Source: WTJX01 sp045106295 (GTDB lineage: Bacteria; Bacteroidota; Bacteroidia; Cytophagales; JAAEPT01). From it: a DNA stretch of 11,703 bases. Each line of letters starts with the position of its first letter. Position 1 is the first letter of the stretch. Where the stretch lies: the NCBI GenBank assembly GCA_045106295.1, contig JBGCEI010000036.1:1-11703 (forward strand), written 5' to 3'. Below the pieces are notes generated by a model. That model was not told where the DNA came from. It was given only the letters and a program-made list of their open reading frames with translations, and searched no databases. Positions 6,141-11,703 of this stretch are shown piece after piece. A program made the position numbers and the translations under genes.

Positions 6141-7019
6141 TTACGCTTTAGGGTGTGCTTGGTCAAAGACGGACTTTAGCTTATCCATCGTATTATGGGT
6201 ATATACTTGGGTAGCTGCCAAGCTAGCATGTCCAAGTAACTCTTTTATGGCATTTAGGTCAGCGCCTTTATTCAACAAGTGAGTAGCAAAACTATGCCTC
6301 AATACATGAGAACTCTTTTTTTCCGCTCCTAAAACCATAGAAAGATATTTTTTAACAATCCTGTGAATGAACATAGGATACGTTTTTTCTCCTTTATTAG
6401 TTACAATAAGTAAAGAAGAAGGTGAATTAAATTTATCACTCTTCTTGTCTAAGTAAGATGAAATGCAAGAAGACAAAGTTGCATTAACAGGAATAATTCG
6501 TTCTTTATTCCCTTTACCTCTTACTTTAATTACTTTTTGAGAAAGGCTAACAGCATGCTCTTCCAAATTTATTAGTTCAGACAAACGAATTCCTGTACCA
6601 TAAAATAGTTCAAGAATGAGTTGATCTCTTTGACCTGAAAATGAATCATCAAAAGAGATAGAATCAAATAACTGATGCAAGTGATTTTCTTGGATAAAAG
6701 AAGGAATTTTGTTTTCTACTTTTGGTAATATCAATCCCTTTGTAGGGTCTGTATCTATGTAGTTTTCCCGTAATAGAAACTTATAAAATGATCTAAGGCT
6801 AGACACCTTACGATTAATAGATTTAGAAGAATTTTGTTTTTCTGATAATGCTACAATCCAAGATCGGATCATAGAAGAAGACACTTCAGTAATATCCTCT
6901 TGGTCACAAGAAGTGACAATAAATGTAGAAAAAGATTCCACATCCCTAATGTACGCCTTTAGTGTATGGGTACTAAAGCGCTTTTCGTGTGCTAGATAAT
7001 TGGTAAAAGATGAAATCAT
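6141..7019 (-). CDS. xerC: Tyrosine recombinase XerC/XerD family
   Basis: Site-specific recombinase of 292 aa (usual length about 295-300) that would resolve chromosome dimers at dif with FtsK. The N-terminal SAM-like core-binding domain spans about 1-85 and the catalytic domain about 105-285. All catalytic residues are present: Arg145 in GTGIRLSE, Lys169 in VRGKGNKER, His238 and Arg241 in HVLRHSFATHLL, His264 in LLGHASLAAT and nucleophile Tyr273 in QVYTH. The ATG at 7019 is the first possible in-frame ATG, since a stop lies at 7046-7044. Its AT is part of a hairpin stem (7018-7050). Position between rpsU and hpf is the normal Bacteroidota arrangement, which argues for the housekeeping Xer rather than a phage integrase. 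XerC versus XerD is by context only. Confidence 0.93.
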   Translation of the reverse strand: MISSFTNYLAHEKRFSTHTLKAYIRDVESFSTFIVTSCDQEDITEVSSSMIRSWIVALSEKQNSSKSINRKVSSLRSFYKFLLRENYIDTDPTKGLILPKVENKIPSFIQENHLHQLFDSISFDDSFSGQRDQLILELFYGTGIRLSELINLEEHAVSLSQKVIKVRGKGNKERIIPVNATLSSCISSYLDKKSDKFNSPSSLLIVTNKGEKTYPMFIHRIVKKYLSMVLGAEKKSSHVLRHSFATHLLNKGADLNAIKELLGHASLAATQVYTHNTMDKLKSVFDQAHPKA

Positions 7020-7050
7020 AGTAGAGATCGATATTATACATCTCTACTAT
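7018..7050 (-). promoter_or_regulatory. Hairpin covering the xerC start codon, between rpsU and xerC
   Basis: A perfect 11-bp inverted repeat: arms 7018-7028 and 7040-7050 with an 11-base loop. In the minus-strand transcript the 3' arm reads ATCTCTACTAT, and its last two bases are the A and U of the xerC AUG. It begins 17 bases after the rpsU stop. No T run follows, so it is not a plain terminator. It should hinder ribosome access to xerC and may protect the 3' end of a short rpsU message. Confidence 0.65.
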
Positions 7051-7067
7051 AATTTACGAAAAGTTTT

Positions 7068-7265
7068 TTAGAAACCTCCGTTCTCTCTTATCATTTTCTC
7101 TTTGTACTTTGCTTTTATAAGCATGTCTCTCTTCTGAACAGACGGCTTCTCGTATTTTTTTCTAGCTCTAAGCTCTTTTAATACACCTGTCTTTTCAAAT
7201 TTCTTTTTGAATCTTTTTAACGCTCTGTCGACCGTTTCATTCTCTTTTACATTGATAATAATCAT
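7068..7265 (-). CDS. rpsU: 30S ribosomal protein bS21
   Basis: Basic protein of 65 aa (E. coli bS21 is 71). It has the family pattern: a short beta start IIINVKENETVDRALKRF (2-19), then KKKFEKTGVLKELRARKKYEKPSVQKR (20-46) with the conserved ELRxRxxYEKPS core, and a basic tail with KAKYKEKM. It sits on the platform of the small subunit near the 3' end of 16S rRNA; in Bacteroidota it helps bury the anti-Shine-Dalgarno. It is the first gene of the leftward operon with xerC and hpf and has a near-consensus promoter just upstream. Between that promoter and the ATG only about 20 bases remain, with no Shine-Dalgarno. Confidence 0.97.
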   Translation of the reverse strand: MIIINVKENETVDRALKRFKKKFEKTGVLKELRARKKYEKPSVQKRDMLIKAKYKEKMIRENGGF

Positions 7266-7288
7266 CGTATAGATTTATTTAAGGGATG

Positions 7289-7320
7289 CAAATTTAGTAG
7301 TTTTTATTTTATTAGACAAA
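7289..7320 (-). promoter_or_regulatory. Bacteroidota-type promoter of rpsU-xerC-hpf
   Basis: On the minus strand TTTG (7320-7317) is followed after 20 bases by TAAATTTG (7296-7289), an exact match to the Bacteroidota -33/-7 pattern TTTG and TAnnTTTG with normal spacing. Transcription should start near 7280-7284, leaving a leader of roughly 15-20 bases before the rpsU ATG at 7265. Confidence 0.75.
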
Positions 7321-7357
7321 TAACCAGTTAAGATTACTTTTTATTCTTCCATTCATG

Positions 7358-7365
7358 TATATTTG
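7358..7365 (+). promoter_or_regulatory. Candidate -7 box of the ugd promoter
   Basis: TATATTTG fits the Bacteroidota -7 consensus TAnnTTTG and lies 33 bases before the ugd ATG, in the divergent region shared with rpsU. There is no TTTG at the usual distance upstream, only a T-rich stretch around 7338-7342, so this is a half match. Confidence 0.4.
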
Positions 7366-7398
7366 ATAACTTTTAATTAATCTAACTAATTTTTATAA

Positions 7399-8703
7399 AT
7401 GGATATTGCTGTAGTTGGAACGGGCTATGTAGGCTTAGTAACCGGAACATGTTTTGCTGAGACAGGAAACAATGTTGTTTGTATTGACATAGACGAGAAA
7501 AAAGTAGAAAAAATGCGTCAAATGGAGATGCCTATCTACGAACCTGAGTTAGATGTATTGTTTGAAAGAAACATTAAACAAGGTAGGTTATCTTTTACAA
7601 CCTCTCTAGAGGAAGGAATAAAAAATGCAAAAATAATCTTTTTAGCACTGCCTACTCCTCCAGGTGCTGATGGTTCTGCTGATCTTAAATACATTTTAGG
7701 AGTAGCTGATGACCTCGGTAAAATCTTAGACAAGTATACAGTCATCATTGATAAAAGTACTGTACCAGTAGGTACAGCAGATAAGGTACATGCTGCTATT
7801 GCTAAAAAATGCAAAGTCGATTTTGACGTGGTATCTAATCCTGAGTTTTTGAGAGAGGGTGTTGCTGTAGATGATTTCATGAAACCAGACCGTGTGGTTA
7901 TTGGAACTTCTTCTGAAAAAGCAGAAAAAATAATGAGAGAGTTATATGCACCATTTGTTCGTCAGGGAAACCCTATCATTTTTATGGATGAAAAATCTGC
8001 TGAACTCACAAAGTATGCTGCTAACTCCTTTTTAGCTGCTAAGATTACGTTTATGAACGAGATAGCTAACTTATGTGAAAAGGTAGGTGCCGATGTAGAC
8101 AAAGTACGTTTAGGAATAGGTACTGATACTAGAATTGGGAAACGTTTTCTTTTTGCTGGTACAGGGTACGGTGGTAGTTGTTTTCCAAAGGATGTACAGG
8201 CTTTAGCTATGACGTCTGATGAATACGACTATGACTTCAAAATGCTAGATGCTGTAATGGATGTCAATCAACGTCAAAAAACTATCTTACTTCCAAAAGT
8301 AAAATCACACTTAGGTGACTTGAAAGGAAAGAAAATAGCTATTTGGGGATTGGCATTTAAACCAAATACCGATGACATTAGAGAAGCACCCGCTCTTTAT
8401 ATGATAGATGAATTATTAAAAGCCGGAGCATCTGTTACTGCTTTTGATCCAGAAGCTATGGACAATGTAAAGGGTATTTACAACGATAAAATCTCTTTTG
8501 CTGCTAATATGTACGATGCGTTAGAAAATGCTGATGCATTATTGATCATGACAGAATGGTCTGCATTTAGATCACCTAATTTTGAAAAAATGTCATCTTT
8601 ATTAAACAATAAAGTAATATTTGATGGTAGAAATTTATACGAACTAGATGTCGTTCAAAACCATGGATTTAACTATTACTCAATAGGAAGACAAACAGTT
8701 TAG
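7399..8703 (+). CDS. ugd: UDP-glucose 6-dehydrogenase
   Basis: Cytosolic NAD-dependent enzyme of 434 aa that oxidises UDP-glucose twice to UDP-glucuronate. The N-terminal Rossmann motif GTGYVG is at 7-12 and the acidic end of beta-2 (IDIDEKKV) at 29-36. NPEFLREG (147-154) and KSTVPVGT (119-126) are family signatures. Catalytic Lys205 is in ELTKYAANSF, and the nucleophile Cys261 is in GTGYGGSCFPKDV (254-266). The C-terminal UDP-binding domain is marked by IAIWGLAFKPNTDDIREAP. The length is normal and all key residues are present. It heads the rightward nucleotide-sugar block; its product is the substrate of the next gene. The leader has no Shine-Dalgarno. Confidence 0.95.
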   Translation: MDIAVVGTGYVGLVTGTCFAETGNNVVCIDIDEKKVEKMRQMEMPIYEPELDVLFERNIKQGRLSFTTSLEEGIKNAKIIFLALPTPPGADGSADLKYILGVADDLGKILDKYTVIIDKSTVPVGTADKVHAAIAKKCKVDFDVVSNPEFLREGVAVDDFMKPDRVVIGTSSEKAEKIMRELYAPFVRQGNPIIFMDEKSAELTKYAANSFLAAKITFMNEIANLCEKVGADVDKVRLGIGTDTRIGKRFLFAGTGYGGSCFPKDVQALAMTSDEYDYDFKMLDAVMDVNQRQKTILLPKVKSHLGDLKGKKIAIWGLAFKPNTDDIREAPALYMIDELLKAGASVTAFDPEAMDNVKGIYNDKISFAANMYDALENADALLIMTEWSAFRSPNFEKMSSLLNNKVIFDGRNLYELDVVQNHGFNYYSIGRQTV

Positions 8704-8711
8704 GAAGACAG

Positions 8712-8743
8712 TTAGACTTTTAGATTACGAGACTATTAGTCTA
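8712..8743. repeat. Degenerate 8-bp tandem repeat after ugd
   Basis: Four in-phase octamers, TTAGACTT, TTAGATTA, CGAGACTA and TTAGTCTA, begin 8 bases past the ugd stop. The AGAYT/AGTCT core recurs every 8 bases. Because AGACT and AGTCT are complementary, the outer units can also fold into a stem, and the first unit can pair with AAGTCTAA at 8788-8795. A shortened form follows rmlB (10835-10858). Confidence 0.6.
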
Positions 8744-8789
8744 AAATTTTAAAACAATAATGTAAAGTAGTTATGCCATTAGTACAGAA

Positions 8790-8824
8790 GTCTAAATACT
8801 AGCTACTTAATACCAAATACTAAA
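8790..8824 (+). repeat. Five in-phase heptamers (TACTnnn) directly before the uxs start
   Basis: Units start at 8790, 8797, 8804, 8811 and 8818: GTCTAAA, then four units beginning TACT or TACC. The array ends 3 bases before the uxs ATG at 8828. The extended segment 8788-8823 matches 10852-10887 ahead of rmlA at 32 of 36 positions, the first 20 identical. It replaces any Shine-Dalgarno in the leader. Confidence 0.8.
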
Positions 8825-8827
8825 AAA

Positions 8828-9763
8828 ATGAAGAGAATACTAATTACTGGAGGAGCTGGATTTTTAGGATCACACCTTTCTGACCGTTTTATCAAAGAAG
8901 GATATCACGTTATTGTAATGGATAACCTAATTACGGGTGATCTGAAAAATATAGAACACTTAATGAAATTAGAGCAGTTTGAGTTTTACAACTGCGATGT
9001 TTCTAAGTTTATTCATGTGCCTGGTGAATTAGATTACATCCTACACTTTGCCTCTCCTGCTAGTCCAATTGATTATTTAAAAATACCGATTCAGACCTTA
9101 AAAGTAGGCTCTTTAGGAATACATAATTGTCTAGGTTTAGCGAAAGCGAAAGGTGCTAGAGTATTAATTGCCTCTACATCTGAAGTATATGGAGACCCAT
9201 TGGTTCATCCACAGAATGAAGATTATTGGGGGAATGTAAACCCTATTGGACCAAGAGGTGTATATGATGAAGCGAAGCGTTTTCAAGAAGCTATGACAAT
9301 GGCTTATCATACCTATCATGGTTTAGAAACTAGAATCCTTAGAATCTTTAATACCTATGGTCCAAGAATGAGACTGGACGATGGTAGAGCATTACCTGCT
9401 TTTATTGGTCAAGCTTTACGAGGTGAAGACATTAGTGTGTTTGGAGATGGTTCTCAGACTCGTTCTTTTTGCTACGTAGATGATTTAGTAGAAGGTATTT
9501 ACCGCTTACTATTAAGTGACTACGTAAACCCAGTAAACATTGGAAACCCTGATGAGATAACAATCAAAGAATTCGCAGAGGAGATTGTTGCTTTAACAGG
9601 CTCTAAAAGTAAAATAAGTTATTTAGACCTTCCAAAAGATGATCCAAAACAACGTAAACCAGATATCACAAGAGCAAAAGAAATTCTTGGCTGGGAACCA
9701 AAAGTAAATAGATCAGAAGGGTTGAAAGTAACACTAGATTATTTTAAAACAGTCGTTAAATAA
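8828..9763 (+). CDS. uxs: UDP-glucuronate decarboxylase (UDP-xylose synthase), extended SDR family
   Basis: NAD-dependent extended short-chain dehydrogenase of 311 aa, matching bacterial UXS length. It oxidises and decarboxylates UDP-glucuronate to give UDP-xylose in the cytosol. The N-terminal GGAGFLGSH (8-16) binds NAD. The catalytic triad is Ser/Thr in STSEVYGDP (116-124), Tyr146 and Lys150 in [16 protein letters not shown] (141-151) and the downstream [16 protein letters not shown] are typical of UXS rather than of 4-epimerases or UDP-arabinose enzymes. [15 protein letters not shown] is the common sugar-nucleotide segment. Directly following ugd, it takes that enzyme's product, which supports the call. 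Start choice is fixed by the GGAGFLG position and the heptamer array ending 3 bases before the ATG. rmlB follows 9 bases after the stop. Confidence 0.9.
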   Translation: MKRILITGGAGFLGSHLSDRFIKEGYHVIVMDNLITGDLKNIEHLMKLEQFEFYNCDVSKFIHVPGELDYILHFASPASPIDYLKIPIQTLKVGSLGIHNCLGLAKAKGARVLIASTSEVYGDPLVHPQNEDYWGNVNPIGPRGVYDEAKRFQEAMTMAYHTYHGLETRILRIFNTYGPRMRLDDGRALPAFIGQALRGEDISVFGDGSQTRSFCYVDDLVEGIYRLLLSDYVNPVNIGNPDEITIKEFAEEIVALTGSKSKISYLDLPKDDPKQRKPDITRAKEILGWEPKVNRSEGLKVTLDYFKTVVK

Positions 9764-9772
9764 AACATAAAC

Positions 9773-10837
9773 ATGTCCAGCGTAGACAAAAAGATATTAA
9801 TTACTGGAGGGGCTGGTTTTATTGGCTCTCATGTAGTTCGCTTATTTGTAAACAAATACAGCAATTATCACATCTTCAATTTAGATAAATTGACGTATGC
9901 GGGGAATTTAGCTAATATATCAGATATCGAAAATGCACGTAACTATACTTTTTTAAAAGGAGACATTACTGATTCGTCATATATAGATCAACTATTTAAA
10001 ACACACCAGTTTGATGGAGTGATTCATTTAGCAGCGGAATCTCATGTAGACCGCTCTATAGAGAATCCGATGGAGTTTATTATGACCAATGTAGTAGGTA
10101 CGGTAAACTTATTGAATGCAGCAAAATCTTGTTGGAAGGATAATATGGATGATAAATTATTTTATCATGTATCTACAGATGAGGTGTATGGATCTTTAGG
10201 CGAAACAGGCTTCTTTTTAGAAGATACTCCTTATGAACCTCAGTCCCCTTACTCTGCTTCAAAAGCAAGTTCAGATCATTTTGTAAGGGCTTATGCTAAT
10301 ACATATAAACTGCCAACAGTTATATCTAACTGTTCAAACAACTATGGTCCTAATCAGTTTCCTGAAAAATTAATTCCCCTTTTCTTAAATAATATTATTG
10401 AGAAAAAACCATTACCTGTGTATGGTAAAGGAGATAATATTAGAGATTGGCTATATGTAATAGATCATGCTAGAGCAATCGATGATGTGTTTCACAAAGG
10501 AAAATTGAATGATACTTACAATATTGGTGGGTTCAACGAATGGACGAATATCGATTTAATCAAATTACTTTGCTCTGTGATGGATAAGAAGCTAGGCAGA
10601 GCTGAAGGAGAGTCAGAGAAACTAATTACTTACGTAACTGATAGGAAAGGACACGATATGCGCTATGCTATCGACGCTTCTAAAATCAAAAATGAGTTGG
10701 GTTGGGAGCCATCGGTAACATTTGAAATAGGCTTAGAAAAATCTGTTGATTGGTATTTAGACAACAAAGATTGGTTAGACAATGTCACCAGTGGTGATTA
10801 CCAAAATTACTACAGTGAAATGTATGCTCAAAAATAG
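9773..10837 (+). CDS. rmlB: dTDP-glucose 4,6-dehydratase
   Basis: Extended SDR enzyme of 354 aa (family about 340-360) that converts dTDP-glucose to dTDP-4-keto-6-deoxyglucose, the second step to dTDP-rhamnose. GGAGFIGSH (12-20) binds NAD, and DKLTYAGNLANI (38-49) is a strong RmlB signature. HLAAESHVDRSIENP (85-99) follows. The catalytic residues are Thr135, Asp136 and Glu137 in STDEVYG, with Tyr160 and Lys164 in YSASK. NNYGPNQFPEKLIPL (189-203) and RDWLYVIDHARAI confirm it. The first few residues (MSSVDK) are variable and no better start is seen. It is 9 bases after uxs, almost certainly cotranscribed. rmlA, which makes its substrate, comes next but is separated by 54 bases of repeats. The stop codon TAG is part of a small hairpin (10835-10858). 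Confidence 0.96.
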   Translation: MSSVDKKILITGGAGFIGSHVVRLFVNKYSNYHIFNLDKLTYAGNLANISDIENARNYTFLKGDITDSSYIDQLFKTHQFDGVIHLAAESHVDRSIENPMEFIMTNVVGTVNLLNAAKSCWKDNMDDKLFYHVSTDEVYGSLGETGFFLEDTPYEPQSPYSASKASSDHFVRAYANTYKLPTVISNCSNNYGPNQFPEKLIPLFLNNIIEKKPLPVYGKGDNIRDWLYVIDHARAIDDVFHKGKLNDTYNIGGFNEWTNIDLIKLLCSVMDKKLGRAEGESEKLITYVTDRKGHDMRYAIDASKIKNELGWEPSVTFEIGLEKSVDWYLDNKDWLDNVTSGDYQNYYSEMYAQK

Positions 10838-10858
10838 ACTTTAAGATAAAAAAGTCTA
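10835..10858 (+). repeat. Hairpin at the rmlB stop, short form of the octamer element
   Basis: TAGACTTT (10835-10842, starting with the rmlB stop TAG) pairs perfectly with AAAGTCTA (10851-10858) over 8 bp with an 8-base loop. The layout AGACT, AGAT, AGTCT at 8-base steps parallels 8712-8743 after ugd. Its right arm overlaps the first heptamer of the next array. Confidence 0.6.
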
Positions 10859-10888
10859 AATACTAGCTACTCAATACTTTATACTAAT
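10854..10888 (+). repeat. Five in-phase heptamers (TACTnnn) directly before the rmlA start
   Basis: Units start at 10854, 10861, 10868, 10875 and 10882: GTCTAAA, TACTAGC and three more beginning TACT. As at uxs, five units are followed by exactly 3 bases and then the ATG (10892). Third positions after TACT vary between the copies while the TACT cores are kept. Confidence 0.8.
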
Positions 10889-10891
10889 AAT

Positions 10892-11703
10892 ATGAAAGGA
10901 ATTATTTTAGCAGGAGGATCAGGAACACGTTTACACCCTCTCACATTAGCGGTAAGTAAACAATTGATGCCTATTTACAATAAGCCAATGATTTATTACC
11001 CATTATCTGTGCTGATGATGGCTGGGATCAAAGAAATATTAATTATCTCTACCCCTCACGATTTACCAAATTTTAAACGTTTACTGGGTGATGGAGAAAA
11101 CCTAGGTTGTTCTTTCTCTTATAAAGTACAGGAAACCCCTAATGGATTAGCTCAAGCATTTGTATTAGGAGAAGAGTTTATTGGTGATGATAGTGTAGCT
11201 CTCATCTTAGGTGACAATATATTCTTTGGTGCTGGTTTAGGTACTTTATTAAAAGAAAACAATAATCCTGACGGAGCAGTAGTTTTTGCTCAACACGTAA
11301 GTGATCCAGAACGCTATGGTGTAGTAGATTTTGATAAAAATGGAAAAGCCCTTTCTATTGAAGAAAAACCTGAAAACCCTAAATCAAATTATGCTGTCCC
11401 TGGCTTATACTTTTACGATAATGAAGTAGTCAAAATAGCAAAAGAAATAAAGCCTAGTGCCAGAGGTGAATATGAGATTACAGATGTAAACAAGGTTTAT
11501 TTAGAGAGAAGAAACCTACAGGTAGGTATTTTAAATAGAGGAACTGCTTGGTTAGACACAGGCACATTTGCTTCTTTGAATCAAGCCAGTCAGTTTGTAC
11601 AAGTAATAGAAGAGCGACAAGGTCTAAGCATTGGGTGTATTGAAGAAGTTGCTTACCGAATGGGTTATATTTCTAAAGAACAACTCAAAAAGCTAGCAGA
11701 ACC
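10892..11703 (+). CDS. rmlA: Glucose-1-phosphate thymidylyltransferase, 3' end outside the window
   Basis: An open frame of 270 codons runs from the ATG at 10892 to the window edge without a stop; the family is about 290 aa, so some 20 residues are missing. It makes dTDP-glucose from dTTP and glucose-1-phosphate. The nucleotide-binding signature [13 protein letters not shown] (6-18), then [18 protein letters not shown] (22-39), the metal-binding GDN (107-109) in [20 protein letters not shown], the [20 protein letters not shown] segment and WLDTGT all match RmlA of the RmlA/RffH type. It provides the substrate for rmlB just upstream. The start is fixed by the N-terminal signature and by the heptamer array ending 3 bases before the ATG. 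rmlC and rmlD would be expected further right if dTDP-rhamnose is the end product. Confidence 0.96.
   Translation, partial: MKGIILAGGSGTRLHPLTLAVSKQLMPIYNKPMIYYPLSVLMMAGIKEILIISTPHDLPNFKRLLGDGENLGCSFSYKVQETPNGLAQAFVLGEEFIGDDSVALILGDNIFFGAGLGTLLKENNNPDGAVVFAQHVSDPERYGVVDFDKNGKALSIEEKPENPKSNYAVPGLYFYDNEVVKIAKEIKPSARGEYEITDVNKVYLERRNLQVGILNRGTAWLDTGTFASLNQASQFVQVIEERQGLSIGCIEEVAYRMGYISKEQLKKLAE

Noticed and set aside
6141..7019. Phage or island integrase with an attachment site
   Set aside because: The gene sits in the housekeeping rpsU-xerC-hpf context, and no direct repeats or phage genes flank it.
7536..7880. 114-aa minus-strand frame inside ugd
   Set aside because: Opposite the conserved dehydrogenase core; no domain or start signal.
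8790..8824. CRISPR-like array
   Set aside because: Units are 7 bases with no spacers and stand alone before a start codon; not a CRISPR.

Overview
The window is AT-rich (roughly one third G+C by eye) and reads as chromosome of a Bacteroidota bacterium, possibly a Cytophagales/Flammeovirga-like marine lineage; the order-level guess is weak. The phylum call rests on three things. The rpsU-xerC-hpf gene order is typical of the phylum. Promoters match the Bacteroidota pattern (TTTG about 20 bases before TAnnTTTG), best seen ahead of rpsU. Start codons sit behind A/T-rich leaders without Shine-Dalgarno sequences.

Layout. Positions 1-353 hold no complete gene, only a possible leftward gene start at the extreme left edge and two small inverted repeats. 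From 354 to 4123 four rightward genes follow: a NhaD-type Na+/H+ antiporter, MenB (menaquinone synthesis, Asp-type active site), a SanA-like envelope protein starting at GTG, and a membrane-anchored alpha/beta hydrolase. Converging on them from the right is a leftward cluster (5609 to 4142): an ECF sigma factor, a small acidic protein overlapping its 3' end, and endonuclease III. A strong intrinsic terminator (5765-5801) separates this from the next leftward operon, rpsU-xerC-hpf (7265 to 5819), which encodes ribosomal protein bS21, a Xer recombinase and the short hibernation-promoting factor.

From about 7350 rightward there is a nucleotide-sugar block for surface polysaccharide: UDP-glucose dehydrogenase, UDP-glucuronate decarboxylase, dTDP-glucose 4,6-dehydratase and glucose-1-phosphate thymidylyltransferase (cut off by the window end). 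The first two would convert UDP-glucose to UDP-xylose; the last two supply early steps towards dTDP-rhamnose or related deoxysugars.

The genes are ordinary; the unusual material lies between them. The leaders of uxs and rmlA carry the same composite element: AGACT/AGTCT-type short repeats near the upstream stop codon, then five in-phase heptamers (consensus TACTnnn) that end exactly 3 bases before the ATG. Two hairpins abut or include the start codons of downstream genes in operons (xerC and nth), and the 3' end of nth contains a perfect 12-bp inverted repeat. No mobile element, CRISPR array, rRNA or tRNA was seen, and I found no clear new multi-gene system.
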